This document shows positions 1-9,637 of a stretch of 64,000 bases of DNA, piece after piece; positions within the stretch are counted from its first letter, which is position 1; each line of letters opens with the position of its first letter. The notes beneath the pieces are model-generated. The model made no database searches. It saw nothing but the letters and a program-made list of their open reading frames with translations, and was not told the origin of the DNA. The DNA lies in NCBI GenBank assembly GCA_947650285.1, contig CANTFL010001465.1:186001-250000 (forward strand). Reading direction: 5' to 3'. The stretch comes from Hyaloperonospora brassicae. Its lineage: Eukaryota > Oomycota > Peronosporomycetes > Peronosporales > Peronosporaceae. A program made the translations under genes and the position numbers.

Positions 1-133
1 CCGCACCTATTGTCGACTACCAGTCGACGTATAACCCCGTTACACCACGTGCACGTGACGTCGGGAGTACACAGCCTTGTGTCCGGTTAACACAAGGTAT
101 TTCCAGTCAACTATTGGAGCGTGCCCCGTTACA
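1..133. repeat. Right end of a TGTAACGGGG-type LTR-like element (truncated by window edge)
   Basis: The segment ends with GTGCCCCGTTACA, the terminus shared by the complete elements at 1218-1608, 1909-2353, 36830-37273 and 49844-50284. It also has the subterminal hairpin seen in those copies (CCTTGTG paired with CACAAGG at about 74-96). The left end and target duplication lie outside the window, so membership is inferred from the terminus and hairpin only. Confidence 0.6.
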
Positions 134-1217
134 CATCTTAAGAACTATATCGAAGGTTTTAATAAAGGGGATTTTTTGTATTATATATATACTGTTTTCT
201 ACTTTTTACTTCTAAGCAACTTTTGCCCAGCTTGTCGACTTCCTTCGCACGTGCGGTGTACGTGAGATCTAAGATCACAAATCTTTGCAATGTCACCAGC
301 GTAGGCCCCGTCACAGATCTAGATAGAAAGTGCCCCGTTATTAAGCATATATTTGTTCGAGCATGCAATTTACTCAGTTAATACTTTCTGTTACATGCTA
401 CAATTTATGTTTTTTTATTTTAATTTTGTGGCACATTTCCATATAATCTTGTTATATGATGCATCTTGTTTTTGAAGGAATTGGCGCGTTTCTATTATTT
501 TCCTCTGATTATAGCTCGATGAAATATATGCAGCGTTGGTACAAGGCTTGATGCCCCGTTACATCTGCTCTGTTCCTTCACCCAATACATTACCTCGTTG
601 CTTCTTTTTCGCTTACGCTTTCTATCATCTTGATTCATTGTACGCACTGCTGCGCTGTAATCGTGTGATTACTGCACAAAGTGTAGGGTGCAGATAGCTG
701 ATCTGGGGTTTGTTGTACATGGGAACAGCGCAGTCGATCTGCGATATAAAAAAAAGGTTGGGTTCCGATCTGTGCATAAATGAAATTTACTCATCTCTAT
801 ACTCGAATCACAGACCTTCAAGCTGCCGAATCTATCATGCAATCGCCACAAATTACAAACTGAGATTCGTGGCTATGAATCGCACCACTCGCTCGTTCAG
901 TTGTTTGCTACCAGAATGGAAGCTATCGATGCCACAGCAACGGCGACGACATTCTATCAGTGCGGGCTGCAAAACCCCAGTGCTTTGATCGAGAAACACA
1001 ACTGGCAATCGAAGTTAATTCATATGTCTAGTGATGATTATCGGTTGCCGAGGCGTTTGGACAGTGGACAGCATCACGCATGATTTGACTCCCTGGCTAC
1101 GTGTGTCTTAATGTCGCACTGAAATACCCTTTAAACGCCTCGTTTTGTTTTCAGCTTTTTGCTCCCTATCCAATAGTACGCCTCGTTATGTTTCTGGCTT
1201 TTTGCTCCTTATCCAAT
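134..1217. other. Gene-free, repeat-rich stretch with a 43-bp tandem duplication
   Basis: No convincing gene was found. Short GCCCCGTTA(C) motifs at about 324-340 and 552-564 look like further decayed ends of the TGTAACGGGG family. A 43-bp unit starting CGCCTCGTTWTG and ending CCAATAGTA occurs at 1136-1178 and again from 1179. The second unit is interrupted at CCAAT by the element at 1218-1608 and resumes after it at 1609. Confidence 0.5.
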
Positions 1218-1608
1218 TGTAACGGGGCACACCCTTGCGTGAACTTAACGCAAGGGTTTCGGTGCCCCGACAGACGTACACGAGGCAAACGAGGAAGCGT
1301 AGATAAGGGAAAAGTAAAACTGTTGTATTAATATAATTAAGTCTTTAACCACTGTCTCTGTTTGACTTAACTTAATTATGCTAATATAACTGAGTGTATG
1401 GTGACGTCTCGTCACCACTCATTGCGCGCGTCTTGCGGCGATTGGTGGGTTGATATCATCAAGATATCAACCAATGAACAGACTCTTTGGTCGACCCATC
1501 AATATCGCCACTATTGGTGATATTGTTAAAAATATATTCAACATAATATTCTTTTATTGTCACTATCTTCTAAATGACAATTTCCATGTAACGGGCTGCC
1601 CCGTTACA
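1218..1608 (-). mobile_element. Solo LTR (or LTR-like MITE), TGTAACGGGG family, 391 bp, with target duplication
   Basis: The element starts TGTAACGGGGCAC and ends GCTGCCCCGTTACA. It is flanked by the perfect 5-bp direct repeat CCAAT (1213-1217 and 1609-1613). TG...CA ends with a 5-bp duplication fit a solo LTR; the 10-bp inverted ends would also allow a MITE. The right half is a ladder of palindromes, and the left end carries a hairpin CCCTTGCGT/ACGCAAGGG. The family core (reverse complement of CAATCGCTGC..GACGCGCGCAATGG) is at 1403-1450. It lies opposite in orientation to the copy at 1909. No coding capacity was seen. Confidence 0.85.
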
Positions 1609-1855
1609 CCAATAGTACGCCTGACGCGACAGACGACGCAGGGCGCCAGAAAATTTCACACGTGACAGCTTCATCCACAGACGATCAGAGCTTCCCGAAT
1701 CATCCGATCAGAGACCTGCGCGTCCGTGACAGGAACAGAGACGTGTGGATACCGGTTCTAGTAGCAGAGTGACAGACCACAGATCACAGTAGGAATCCGA
1801 AGCTTGCTCCATCGTCGTCCTTCCTATACGGCTCAGCTGAACCCAACTGGCTTAG

Positions 1856-1890
1856 CCATTCTGCGTTTTGCTCCCTCTCGCGCAAACTTT
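1856..1890 (+). promoter_or_regulatory. Candidate oomycete core promoter (Inr-like) of the effector gene
   Basis: CCATTCT followed by GCGTTTTGC and, about 20 bp on, GCAAACTTTC resembles the oomycete initiator (YCATTYY) plus pyrimidine-rich flanking element. If the 450 bp added by the LTR insertion (1909-2353 plus one duplicate) is removed, this initiator would lie about 55 nt from the effector ATG at 2362, a normal oomycete leader length. The position is inferred from consensus; no transcript evidence is available. Confidence 0.4.
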
Positions 1891-1908
1891 CTTTCTGAAT
1901 GCCACTCC

Positions 1909-2353
1909 TGTAACGGGGTGAGCCCGTTACATAAAAATTGGTATGAAAGTATCAATTTTGAATATTATCTGTTTTGATAATATTCAATCAACATCACTCG
2001 AAATGAGTTATGTTGTCGGATTATTATCGCTAAGGATAATATCCGTGGAGGGGTCCACTTCTCGGATGATGTACGGCGTACATCAAATAACTCAACCACC
2101 AATCGCTGCTGGACGCGCGCAATGGGTGGTGAGCAAGGTACCCCCATAGGAGAAGATAGTTTATGATAGTTAGAGTAAGTCAAAAGATGATTTATTAACG
2201 TTATAACTATATTATGTAGACAGTTCTACTTTTCCCTCAAGACAGAGCTTTCGGGTTCTGTTTTACCTACCGCTTCCTCGATTGCCCTGTGTACGCTTGT
2301 CGGGCACACGTCACCCTTGCGTTAAGTTCACGCAAGGGGTGTGCCCCGTTACA
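1909..2353 (+). mobile_element. Solo LTR (TGTAACGGGG family, 445 bp) inserted just before the effector ATG
   Basis: The element starts TGTAACGGGGTGAGCCC and ends GTGTGCCCCGTTACA. It is flanked by the perfect 5-bp repeat ACTCC (1904-1908 and 2354-2358). The left part is a series of palindromes, for example AAAATTGGTAT..ATCAATTTT, GAATATTATC..GATAATATTC and GATGTACGGCGTACATC. The right end has a long hairpin in which GGGCACAC pairs with GTGTGCCC and CCCTTGCGT with ACGCAAGGG (about 2303-2349). The conserved core is at 2095-2136. Only TSD plus GCC separate it from the effector start codon at 2362. Confidence 0.9.
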
Positions 2354-2361
2354 ACTCCGCC

Positions 2362-3417
2362 ATGCAGTTGTACTTCACCGTGCTCGTGGCTAGTGTCACA
2401 ACTTTGACAAGCACCGAATGTCGTGTGGTGGCGTCTGGTCTTCGTGCCACGAACACTACGCACCTAGCTTTGGTTTCGACTACCGATAAGCACGACACCG
2501 ATCTCACCGAAACGAGTCCTCCAGCACCTAACACAATGGGCGGTGAAGAAAGGGTGATCATTACGGAGATCGAGAGCGTGCTTCCTGCGGAGGTCGAGAG
2601 CGTGCTTCCTGCGGAGATCAAGAGCGTGGTTGAATACGGCAAAGATTTCTTCGGCATCGCCTATCCGACGCAGTCTGTGACGCAGCTTTCCATAGTTCCC
2701 AGCAGTGAAAGAGTTGTGTGGCTCGAGCAAAGCCGATTGGGCAAGATATATCCGGGGCGCGGAGAGGAGAGAATTCGTACGGGTGACTATTGGTTTTTCT
2801 TTTTTGACCGGTGGAATTTGATCCAAGCAGATATAGAAAGCTCGAAAGTTTCTGTTTCCGAATGTATTCAGAAGTACGGAGAAGACGCCGTGGCATATTA
2901 CGTGGGGGGATATGCACTAGGCGATGGACTTCAGGAAAACCCCTTTATACAGAAAATGGTCGTACAATTACATCAGCACTGGTTTGATGAGAGGAAACTT
3001 CCCGACGATGTCCTCAGGTCGCTAAAACTTTCCACCGACCGCTTCGAAGTTTATGATGACTACATGATGAAGGCGCTGGAGCGCTATATCGAGGCACTCA
3101 ACCGTCACTTTGCCTTCAATAAGCCCGTTGACAGAGCGGTGCGGACGTATTGGACCCTATTTCAGGTGCTCCTGGAGGACATGGGCGACGCAGTTCTGTC
3201 CAGGGTGTTGTATCGGACGAACAGAGACCGTGTTCCGGACCGAGAAAAGGCGTTGTGGGCAGAGATGATGGATGATTGGAGGAGCAGGAATCTGAAGGCC
3301 GACGACTTGGTCACAATGCTGGAACTCGACAATACAGCGAGTCAGTCTCATGACGCCGACGTGGCGATATACGAGGAATACACAAGGACAAAGTTTGTGG
3401 ATCGCCCGAAGCGATAG
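2362..3417 (+). CDS. Secreted RxLR-like effector with GLR-EER leader and LWY repeats
   Basis: The product is a 351-aa single-exon protein, probably delivered into plant cells to alter defence. The ATG at 2362 begins a hydrophobic signal peptide of about 20-24 residues. A degenerate RxLR (GLR at 26-28) and a canonical EER (62-64) follow, the leader pattern of oomycete host-translocated effectors. The body contains WY/LWY-like units: a Trp/Tyr-rich helix near 144-184, W207 followed by KLPDDV..LKL, and a second W..RNLKADDLVTMLEL near the C-terminus. A 24-bp repeat (2566-2631) gives tandem ESVLPAE units. Its proximal 5' leader is an inserted LTR. The family call rests on leader order and LWY spacing; the host target is unknown. 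Confidence 0.75.
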   Translation: MQLYFTVLVASVTTLTSTECRVVASGLRATNTTHLALVSTTDKHDTDLTETSPPAPNTMGGEERVIITEIESVLPAEVESVLPAEIKSVVEYGKDFFGIAYPTQSVTQLSIVPSSERVVWLEQSRLGKIYPGRGEERIRTGDYWFFFFDRWNLIQADIESSKVSVSECIQKYGEDAVAYYVGGYALGDGLQENPFIQKMVVQLHQHWFDERKLPDDVLRSLKLSTDRFEVYDDYMMKALERYIEALNRHFAFNKPVDRAVRTYWTLFQVLLEDMGDAVLSRVLYRTNRDRVPDREKALWAEMMDDWRSRNLKADDLVTMLELDNTASQSHDADVAIYEEYTRTKFVDRPKR

Positions 3418-4902
3418 AAGCAGCCGATGGGCACGAAAAAGACACTCGTAAAGTTGCTGGGGTGGGAACGAAGGATGCGAATGAAGGAAAAAGAATGAGA
3501 ATCTCTGGCGCGTTAGGTGACGGGATGGTAAGTGTGGCTAAGGTTGCAATGCTCGCATGCTTGGCGTTTCCTTGCGGCCATAATGTTGGCAATTGTGCAG
3601 GCCTGAGGATGACATTTGGACGCGTCGCTACTGCGAGGGAAGAGGAGAAAGGTAAGTCGGTCTATCTGCTTGGAAAAAAGTGTCAGCCTCGAATCCAATG
3701 AGGGACTATCAGTGTGCGGTTTTGATATGTCCACCACAATTATGCAGAGACAAGATGTGATCGAAAGACGCTGTCGCGTTGCTGTTGAGTCGAGGTGCCA
3801 CTACCGCGGCACAGAAGTAGCAGAAGGTGTTAACGTTTCTGTACAATGCATTTGTTCACGTCATCTACGACGAGAAGCGTCGTCCGTCATGCAATATAAT
3901 CGCTCTGTGGCGTCGAACCCATTACGGTCAGGCTTGTGGAACAGGTCTGCCACACGCATGTAATCAGCGCACTCCATCTGGTAGCGATGTCGCGACTGTA
4001 GCAATCTTTAGATCTCGCGTTGCATTGACTTCCGTCCCTCTTGCTTGATGGGAAACTTAAACTCGTTGTGAGTGCCGTATTGCATTGGTACAGCGTAGAA
4101 CGTACGTTGCTATCACTGTCGCCGTTTGCAAATGTCAAGAAGCGGACAAATTGACTCACGGGTGGAACACCCTTGACAAAGCTGCTCTCTGTTTGCCGCT
4201 CACTTTGCTTTTCATCGATGGTTGAACACCTCCAACCGTATACACGACCAATGTGACGCCTTCTATTGGGAGAATGCCGAGCCGAATCATAGCGTATACG
4301 TTCACCCGTTCAGGCGGGAGATACACTTTGGCACTACGACATCGTTCACACAATGTCACGAATGTCATACGACCGTACAGTATGCTCAAACATCAGACGT
4401 ACTTGACACCGTGCGCAACAGCTTGGCATAGTCGTGGTCCCAAGCCGTCAAGTAAATCACCGTGAGTATGTACTACTCAGGTGTACAACTTGCAGCATGA
4501 CCGCCGATCCAGAGACAGAAACTCCGTGGCGCTCTATTCGTTTGTCTTTTTAGTTCGTGCTCGAGGCGCGATTTGAGGTCTGCTCAAGTAAAAAAGGAGA
4601 AGTCGAGAGTTCGTGCAAGTAAATGCTGGGTAACTGACCACTCCCACGACTTGCGGCATATTGCACGATCACCTGCTGTATTCATGTTAGCACTCTCGTT
4701 GACAGCATTCTGTCCGTAAGCGTCGAACATGTCGCTACCGTCAACATCACAATCTAGCTGTCCAAAACTAAAAGCCCGAGTGTCCGCCTTGTGTTCACAC
4801 GTACGCCGACACGAAGTAGCGATCGCCAGGCTTAAAAAGGCACTCATCAAGCCCATCTCGTCATCAGCAATGCGGCCGTCAGCACAGCATATTGGATATG
4901 AC
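3418..4902 (-). other. No assigned gene; minus-strand exon-like ORFs, unresolved
   Basis: Protein-like but unassembled minus-strand reading frames occur at 4584-4919 (cysteine-containing, ending after TLDFSFFT) and 4156-4389 (RVNVYAMIRLGILPIEGVTL). The second is followed by a GTGAGT donor-like site at about 4150-4155. They could be later exons of the gene ending at 4903, or of a separate gene. Neither matches a family I recognise and I could not join them in phase. A plus-strand GTGAGTATGT..TTGCAG pair near 4460-4497 also exists, so strand is not certain. Confidence 0.3.
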
Positions 4903-5687
4903 TCAGTGTAAGTCATCAATCACATCTTCCGACGACACGTTCACGTTGTCCTGGACATCATCTTCACCTGCCTCACTGAAAAAGTCTTGCTTTACAATGA
5001 CGCTGACGGGGACCCGTTCCCCCGTGAGTGGGAGCTCGATATGAGGCGGGTACATCCAAACAGCCACAACCAGCGGTCGCATCGGCAGAGGACGGAACTT
5101 TCCTGTCGCTGCGGCACTATCGAGCGTTGTGTGTCGCTCTGACGACTCAGATCCGCCACGGGCGCTTCGCAAGCGCTGCAAGACGCTATGGAGACCCGAC
5201 TCGACCGACACGTGCCACTGAACCGTCACGTCTGGAAGCTCCAGCGTCTGCGTGCCATCTTTGCTCTTGCTCTTGACGAGCTGCTCCACTTGTCGCGGGC
5301 CGTCGTCCATCGCCTGAACGAGCGCTTGAAACGATTCACACCTGCCCAGTACGGCCAGCGGTTGCTGGCCGCCACGTGCGTCAGTTTGTTCCGTCCATCA
5401 GTCGGGAGCATCAAACAGTATAACAGTGCGAAAGTGCGTCCGCCCGTCCAACTCGACTCACCTCTACGCTTCGCGCTCCGGCAGTCCCGTCGTGGCCATT
5501 GAAGTGGCTCAAGTCCTGCTCTCGCACGTGCACGTGCAGCGTCAACGCCTGCAGCCGCTTGGTCCGACCACGACGAGCCTTAGCACGAACAGATTGCGTT
5601 CGCGCAACATAGGGCCGCGCTTGCAGTGTTGCGCTAACGGCTGTCGAGGCGTCGGACTTAGCCCGACGAGCAGCTCCATGAGCGCAG
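4903..5687 (-). CDS. Hypothetical protein, spliced, 5' end unresolved
   Basis: Two minus-strand segments join in phase across a clear intron. An exon ends at 5462 (..GARSVE, donor GTGAGT), the intron is 5365-5461 (97 nt), and the next exon is 5364-4903 (QPLAVLGRCESFQALVQAM.., ending EDVIDDLH and stop). The product is acidic at its C-terminus (EAGEDDVQDN) and I recognise no domain. No ATG is in frame in the upstream exon; an ATG at 5687 would need another intron. The start would face the ENT transporter ATG at 5700, giving a tight divergent pair. The stop at 4903 might also be intronic, with coding continuing toward 4.58 kb. Confidence 0.35.
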
Positions 5688-5699
5688 TCATTGGCCCAA

Positions 5700-7019
5700 A
5701 TGCTGTCGCCGCTGCCTCGAACGCCGGGGATCCGCCGCCTCTCTGCCTCGTACGGCGACGACGGCGACGACGCCCCGCCCGAAGACCGGCGCGCCGTCAA
5801 TGGCTCGCGCGAAGAAGCCCAGGCGTGCTGGCTCTTTGCTCTCGTCGGCGTGGGCTACCTCTTTCCCTTCTCCGCGCTCACGCAGCCCGTGGACTACTGG
5901 ACACTGCTCTTTCCCGACTATAACATTGAGTTCGCCCTCACGTGCACCTTTATGGGTACAAACCTGCTCGTTCTCGGCGCGATCGTCGTCTTGTTGCATC
6001 GCCCGCAGTACACACGACGCATTGTCGGCGGCTTCATGGGCCAACTACTCGTCTTGACGTTCGTGCCGACGTCGTCTTTCTTCCTCTCGTCCGAAAACGC
6101 CAACGCCGTTGCTGTTCTCAGTGCCACAGCCGTCGCGTCCATCGCGACGGCGTTCATTGACAGCTCGACGATTGCGCTCGTGTCGCACTATCCCCGACGA
6201 GTGCAGGAGAGTTTTCAGTTAGGTGTTGGTCTTAGCACGCTCATCGGGAGTCTTTATCGAGACGTGACGAAACTCATCTTTTCAGCTGATCAACTGCTGC
6301 TCTCGTCGCTCATTTACTTTTACGCTGGAGCACTCACCATCGCGCTCTGTATCGGGGCCTTCTACATGGTTATGAAGCTCGAGATCTCGCACAAGTTCCT
6401 GCTGCGCAAGTCGGACACTGGTGTGGAGCTCACGGACCGGTCGCCGCTCCTGAAGAACAAGCGGCAGTCAGGTGGTAGTGACCCGCTTCATTTCCCTGGA
6501 CTCGCACTGACGAGGTGGACTGTTCTGAAGAAGGTGTGGCACTTGGAAATGCTGATACTGGTGGTTTTCCTTGCCAGTTTGTCAGTCTGGCCGCCGCTCA
6601 TCACCGAGATCAAGACGTATAGTTTCCCGTCGCTTCAGAAGAGTGGATGGTGGTCGCTGATCCTGCTCACGTCCTTCTCGATCAGCGACTGCGCTGGGCG
6701 TTTCATTGTAAATCATCGCTTCGGTCTCACGCCGAGCAACGTGTGGATTCCGATCATGGGGCGTTTTGTCCTCGTCCCGATCATTGTTGGCATCGTCAAG
6801 GAGTGGTGGCTCCAGAGCGACTTGTGGTCTCTACTCAGTGTGTCGGCCCTCGGAGTCGGAAACGGTTATTTGGGCACATTGACGATCATCTTCGTGAGCG
6901 AGAGTGTCCACGCTGACGAGCAGCACCTGATCGGTCCCTTTACGAGCTTCTTTCTGAACTCTGGTCTTGTACTGGGATCGATGGTGGGTCTCATCCTGGA
7001 AAGAGTCGTGCTACGATAA
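5700..7019 (+). CDS. Equilibrative nucleoside transporter (ENT/SLC29 family)
   Basis: A 439-aa intronless membrane protein. After a hydrophilic N-terminus (about 35 residues, acidic GDDGDDAPPED) there are about eleven hydrophobic segments in the ENT arrangement. The first helix region contains LFALVGVGYLFPFSALTQP, with YW..LFPDYN after it, as in ENT proteins. A hydrophilic loop (about residues 230-260, SDTGVELTDRSPLLKNKRQ) separates helices 6 and 7. The C-terminal part carries GRF and the sequence SVSALGVGNGYLGTLTI, which matches ENT helix 10. It should move nucleosides across the plasma or an organelle membrane, useful to a parasite dependent on host purines. The ATG at 5700 was preferred to an in-frame TTG at 5691. 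Confidence 0.85.
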   Translation: MLSPLPRTPGIRRLSASYGDDGDDAPPEDRRAVNGSREEAQACWLFALVGVGYLFPFSALTQPVDYWTLLFPDYNIEFALTCTFMGTNLLVLGAIVVLLHRPQYTRRIVGGFMGQLLVLTFVPTSSFFLSSENANAVAVLSATAVASIATAFIDSSTIALVSHYPRRVQESFQLGVGLSTLIGSLYRDVTKLIFSADQLLLSSLIYFYAGALTIALCIGAFYMVMKLEISHKFLLRKSDTGVELTDRSPLLKNKRQSGGSDPLHFPGLALTRWTVLKKVWHLEMLILVVFLASLSVWPPLITEIKTYSFPSLQKSGWWSLILLTSFSISDCAGRFIVNHRFGLTPSNVWIPIMGRFVLVPIIVGIVKEWWLQSDLWSLLSVSALGVGNGYLGTLTIIFVSESVHADEQHLIGPFTSFFLNSGLVLGSMVGLILERVVLR

Positions 7020-7099
7020 AAGTAGACGGTCAACGCGATGCGCTTCGCGCGTCTTGCCATGCCACGTTTGTCCAAACTCGCTCGACGCTTGCCTTCAAG

Positions 7100-8040
7100 C
7101 TAACGCTTCGGGTGCTTGATATAGCCTTTCCTCTTTGCAGACTTGACTATCTTTTGCAGGACCGGTTGAGGCTCAAAGGTGTACGACTGTCGCTCACCTG
7201 CTGTCGCTGCGTCCCAAAAGCGAATGGCTACTGCCTCGAATGTGTACTGGATGCCGTAAAAGCTGTATGTACCGGATGTGAGACATGCGTCGCTAGCAGC
7301 CGATGGCGGATCGACAAGGCTGCTCGACGACTGTGGCATTACCGCATCAGCAGAAGCTTTATCGCTCGTCACAGTGCACAGCAGCACCGTCTTCTTCACA
7401 TCAGCTGCTATCCTCGTGAGCGACTGCATCGAATTCCACGACGGGGCTTCGCCATCGCGTTGCACGTACACGGCATATTCCGAGTGAAAGGCCGCAGCCG
7501 AGCCACGATACAGCACGTAATGCGCGCCGTAGTTGAGACCGGGCCGCGGAGTCCAGCCACGGCGACGAAAGTGCTGGTACGTGACAAACATCTGTGTGAA
7601 CGTCGCGCTCGAACTGATTGAAAGACGAAACACACGGCACGAAGCAAAGTCGTTGTCAGAGCGGGACGCGTCAGACACACAGAGCAGTCGTTGCACGCTC
7701 ACCGCTCGAATCGTTGCCACACGTCTTGCAGCACATGTTCACCAGCTGACAAAACGGCGTCCATTGCCATGATGTAGTAGAACTCAGGCAGCGTCAAGCG
7801 ACGTCGTTTCGTCGCGTTTTCCAGAGCGCCCATTGATTCGGTCGCGCGCGGCCCTTGCGGTCCATCTCCACTCGTTCTGAACGTCACCGGTGCGACCCCG
7901 AACGCGTTCTGCTGCATGTCAGTCCACCACGCCGCGTCCGTGCTATCCAACGTCACCTCCACGTCGCGTCCGCCCGGGAGCATCTTCCACGCTACCATGA
8001 AAGTTCGCAATCGAATTGTGTCCCATGTGGCAAACTTCAT
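7100..8040 (-). CDS. TSEN2: tRNA-splicing endonuclease catalytic subunit Sen2/TSEN2
   Basis: Two exons, 8040-7703 and 7613-7100, are separated by an 89-nt intron (7614-7702, GTGAGC..CAG), giving 283 aa. The C-terminal nuclease domain has the Sen2 signature: FRRRGWTPRPGLNYG, then catalytic Tyr148 (HYVLY), His156 (AAFHSEY) eight residues later, and Lys186 or 187 (ADVKKTVLL). The Y-H spacing is the same as in known Sen2 enzymes. The enzyme would cut pre-tRNA introns as part of the Sen heterotetramer. The N-terminus is short compared with animal Sen2. It is divergent from cyclin L with only 90 bp between start codons, so both likely share one promoter interval. Confidence 0.87.
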
Positions 8041-8130
8041 CTTTTCGAGGCCTCGAACGTGTTACTTCACGCAAAAGTCGCTCTTCGCGTCGATCGTTAC
8101 TTTTCTGATTCGCACTGCCACAATCGGGTG

Positions 8131-9387
8131 ATGGCCGCGACTGCAGGCCACAGGACGCGCAAACCGGTGGCGGTGGACGTCGTGCTGCCCGCGTCAACGC
8201 TCGCGCGCTCGCCGTCGCTCGACGATGGCGTCTGCCCCGCCACCGAGCGCCTGCACCGCTCGTTTGGCTGCGAACTGATCCAGGAAGCGGGCATTCTTTT
8301 GCGTCTCCCGCAGGTGGTGATGGCCACAGCGCAGACGCTGCTCCACCGTTTCTACTACCGCAAATCGCTGCGCCAGTTTGACGCTTTCCGCGTCGCAGTG
8401 AGTTGTTTGTTTCTGGCTGCGAAGGTGGAAGAAGCGCCCAAGCGCATCCACGACGTCGTCCGCGTCTTCTACGCGACGTTCCGACGGCGCAAGTGGAAGC
8501 GCGCGACTGTGACGCAGCAGCTCATCGACGTGGACAGCGCGACGTTCCGCCAGTGGCGCTCGTGGCTCATCATTGTGGAGCGCCAGGTGCTCATCGACGT
8601 GGGCTTTAGCATCTACGGGGTCACGGCACACCCGCACAAGTACGTGCTGTATTACGTGAAAGTGCTGGACGGCAGCCCGGAGCTCGCGCAACAGGCTTGG
8701 GGCTTCATCAACGACAGCCTGCGACGCGATCTCTGTGTGCGATACAAAGCCCAAGTCACTGCCTGTGCAGCGATCTTCTTAGCTAGTCGGTTCCAGAAAG
8801 TGGCGTTGCCGGAGGACCACCCGCCGTGGTACTCGTTGTTTGACGTGGAGAAGACAGAGCTGTATGCTGTGAGTGTGGCGATCATGGAGCTGTACAAGCA
8901 GGAGAAGATCGAGTGGCTCGAACCGCTAACAGAGACGAATCCGTATGCTGTCGATGAGTGTCCGGTGGTAAAAGACGTGCCAGGTCAAGAGCAAGAGAAG
9001 GTTGAACGCGGAGTCGACAAGGACAAGGAAACGTCAGCTGCGAAACAAGCAAGTGCAGGTGCGCCAGTACTTGCTACGAGTGACGGTCCACCAACGACAA
9101 AGGCACCTTCCGCGAGAGCTCGTGGACGACGCAGCCGATGGGACGATGGGCGGACGAGTGCTCGGAGTTGCCGCAGTCGAAGCCGCCGACGCTCGAGCAG
9201 CAACTCCGACGGACGAGAGCCTGAGATAGCCAGACGTTCGCGGAGCTACGAAAGGAGACGCAGTCACAGTCGATCATCGGACCGCTCGAGTAGTAGGCGA
9301 AGGCGTAGACGACGTCGCAGTCCGAGCGATAGGTGCAGTCGTAGTCGCAGCTCTGGACGTTCGAGACGTCGTCGAGTTCGGTCGTAG
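8131..9387 (+). CDS. Cyclin L-type cyclin with C-terminal RS domain
   Basis: A 418-aa intronless protein. Residues about 30-260 form two cyclin boxes; the first includes FDAFRVAVSCLFLAAKVEE and the second DLCVRYKAQVTACAAIFLA followed by the LP..PWYSLFDV region typical of cyclins L/K/T. From about residue 310 the protein becomes Arg/Ser-rich (RSRSRRRSSS.., eight-Arg run), the RS tail that sends cyclin L to nuclear speckles, where with CDK11/12-type kinases it links transcription and splicing. The ATG at 8131 was chosen because the open frame upstream to 7855 lies antisense over TSEN2 and lacks cyclin similarity. Very GC-rich. Confidence 0.9.
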   Translation: MAATAGHRTRKPVAVDVVLPASTLARSPSLDDGVCPATERLHRSFGCELIQEAGILLRLPQVVMATAQTLLHRFYYRKSLRQFDAFRVAVSCLFLAAKVEEAPKRIHDVVRVFYATFRRRKWKRATVTQQLIDVDSATFRQWRSWLIIVERQVLIDVGFSIYGVTAHPHKYVLYYVKVLDGSPELAQQAWGFINDSLRRDLCVRYKAQVTACAAIFLASRFQKVALPEDHPPWYSLFDVEKTELYAVSVAIMELYKQEKIEWLEPLTETNPYAVDECPVVKDVPGQEQEKVERGVDKDKETSAAKQASAGAPVLATSDGPPTTKAPSARARGRRSRWDDGRTSARSCRSRSRRRSSSNSDGREPEIARRSRSYERRRSHSRSSDRSSSRRRRRRRRSPSDRCSRSRSSGRSRRRRVRS

Positions 9388-9637
9388 TCAGGACTCATTG
9401 GTGCACTGGGCGTGGGACAATGACCGACAGATATCACGTGCGACTTGGACGAGTGTACGTAGAAATGCCGGTGCACACCAACGACCCGAGCCACGAAGCT
9501 GAGCCACAGTTACTATCCGAGCGCTACTACGTGCAAAAGAATGCACAGACACTCCACCTGAGCGCTGTCAATCGATTGGTTCGACTTCGCCTTTGCCGTT
9601 CGTACAGTATTCCTCTCGAATTCGATCGCAACAGTGG

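Noticed and set aside
5426..5923. 165-codon plus-strand frame overlapping the ENT start
   Set aside because: Out of frame with the transporter, Arg-rich, and antisense to the exon pair at 4903-5687.
8194..8754. 186-codon minus-strand frame inside cyclin L
   Set aside because: Antisense shadow of the cyclin box coding sequence with no independent similarity.
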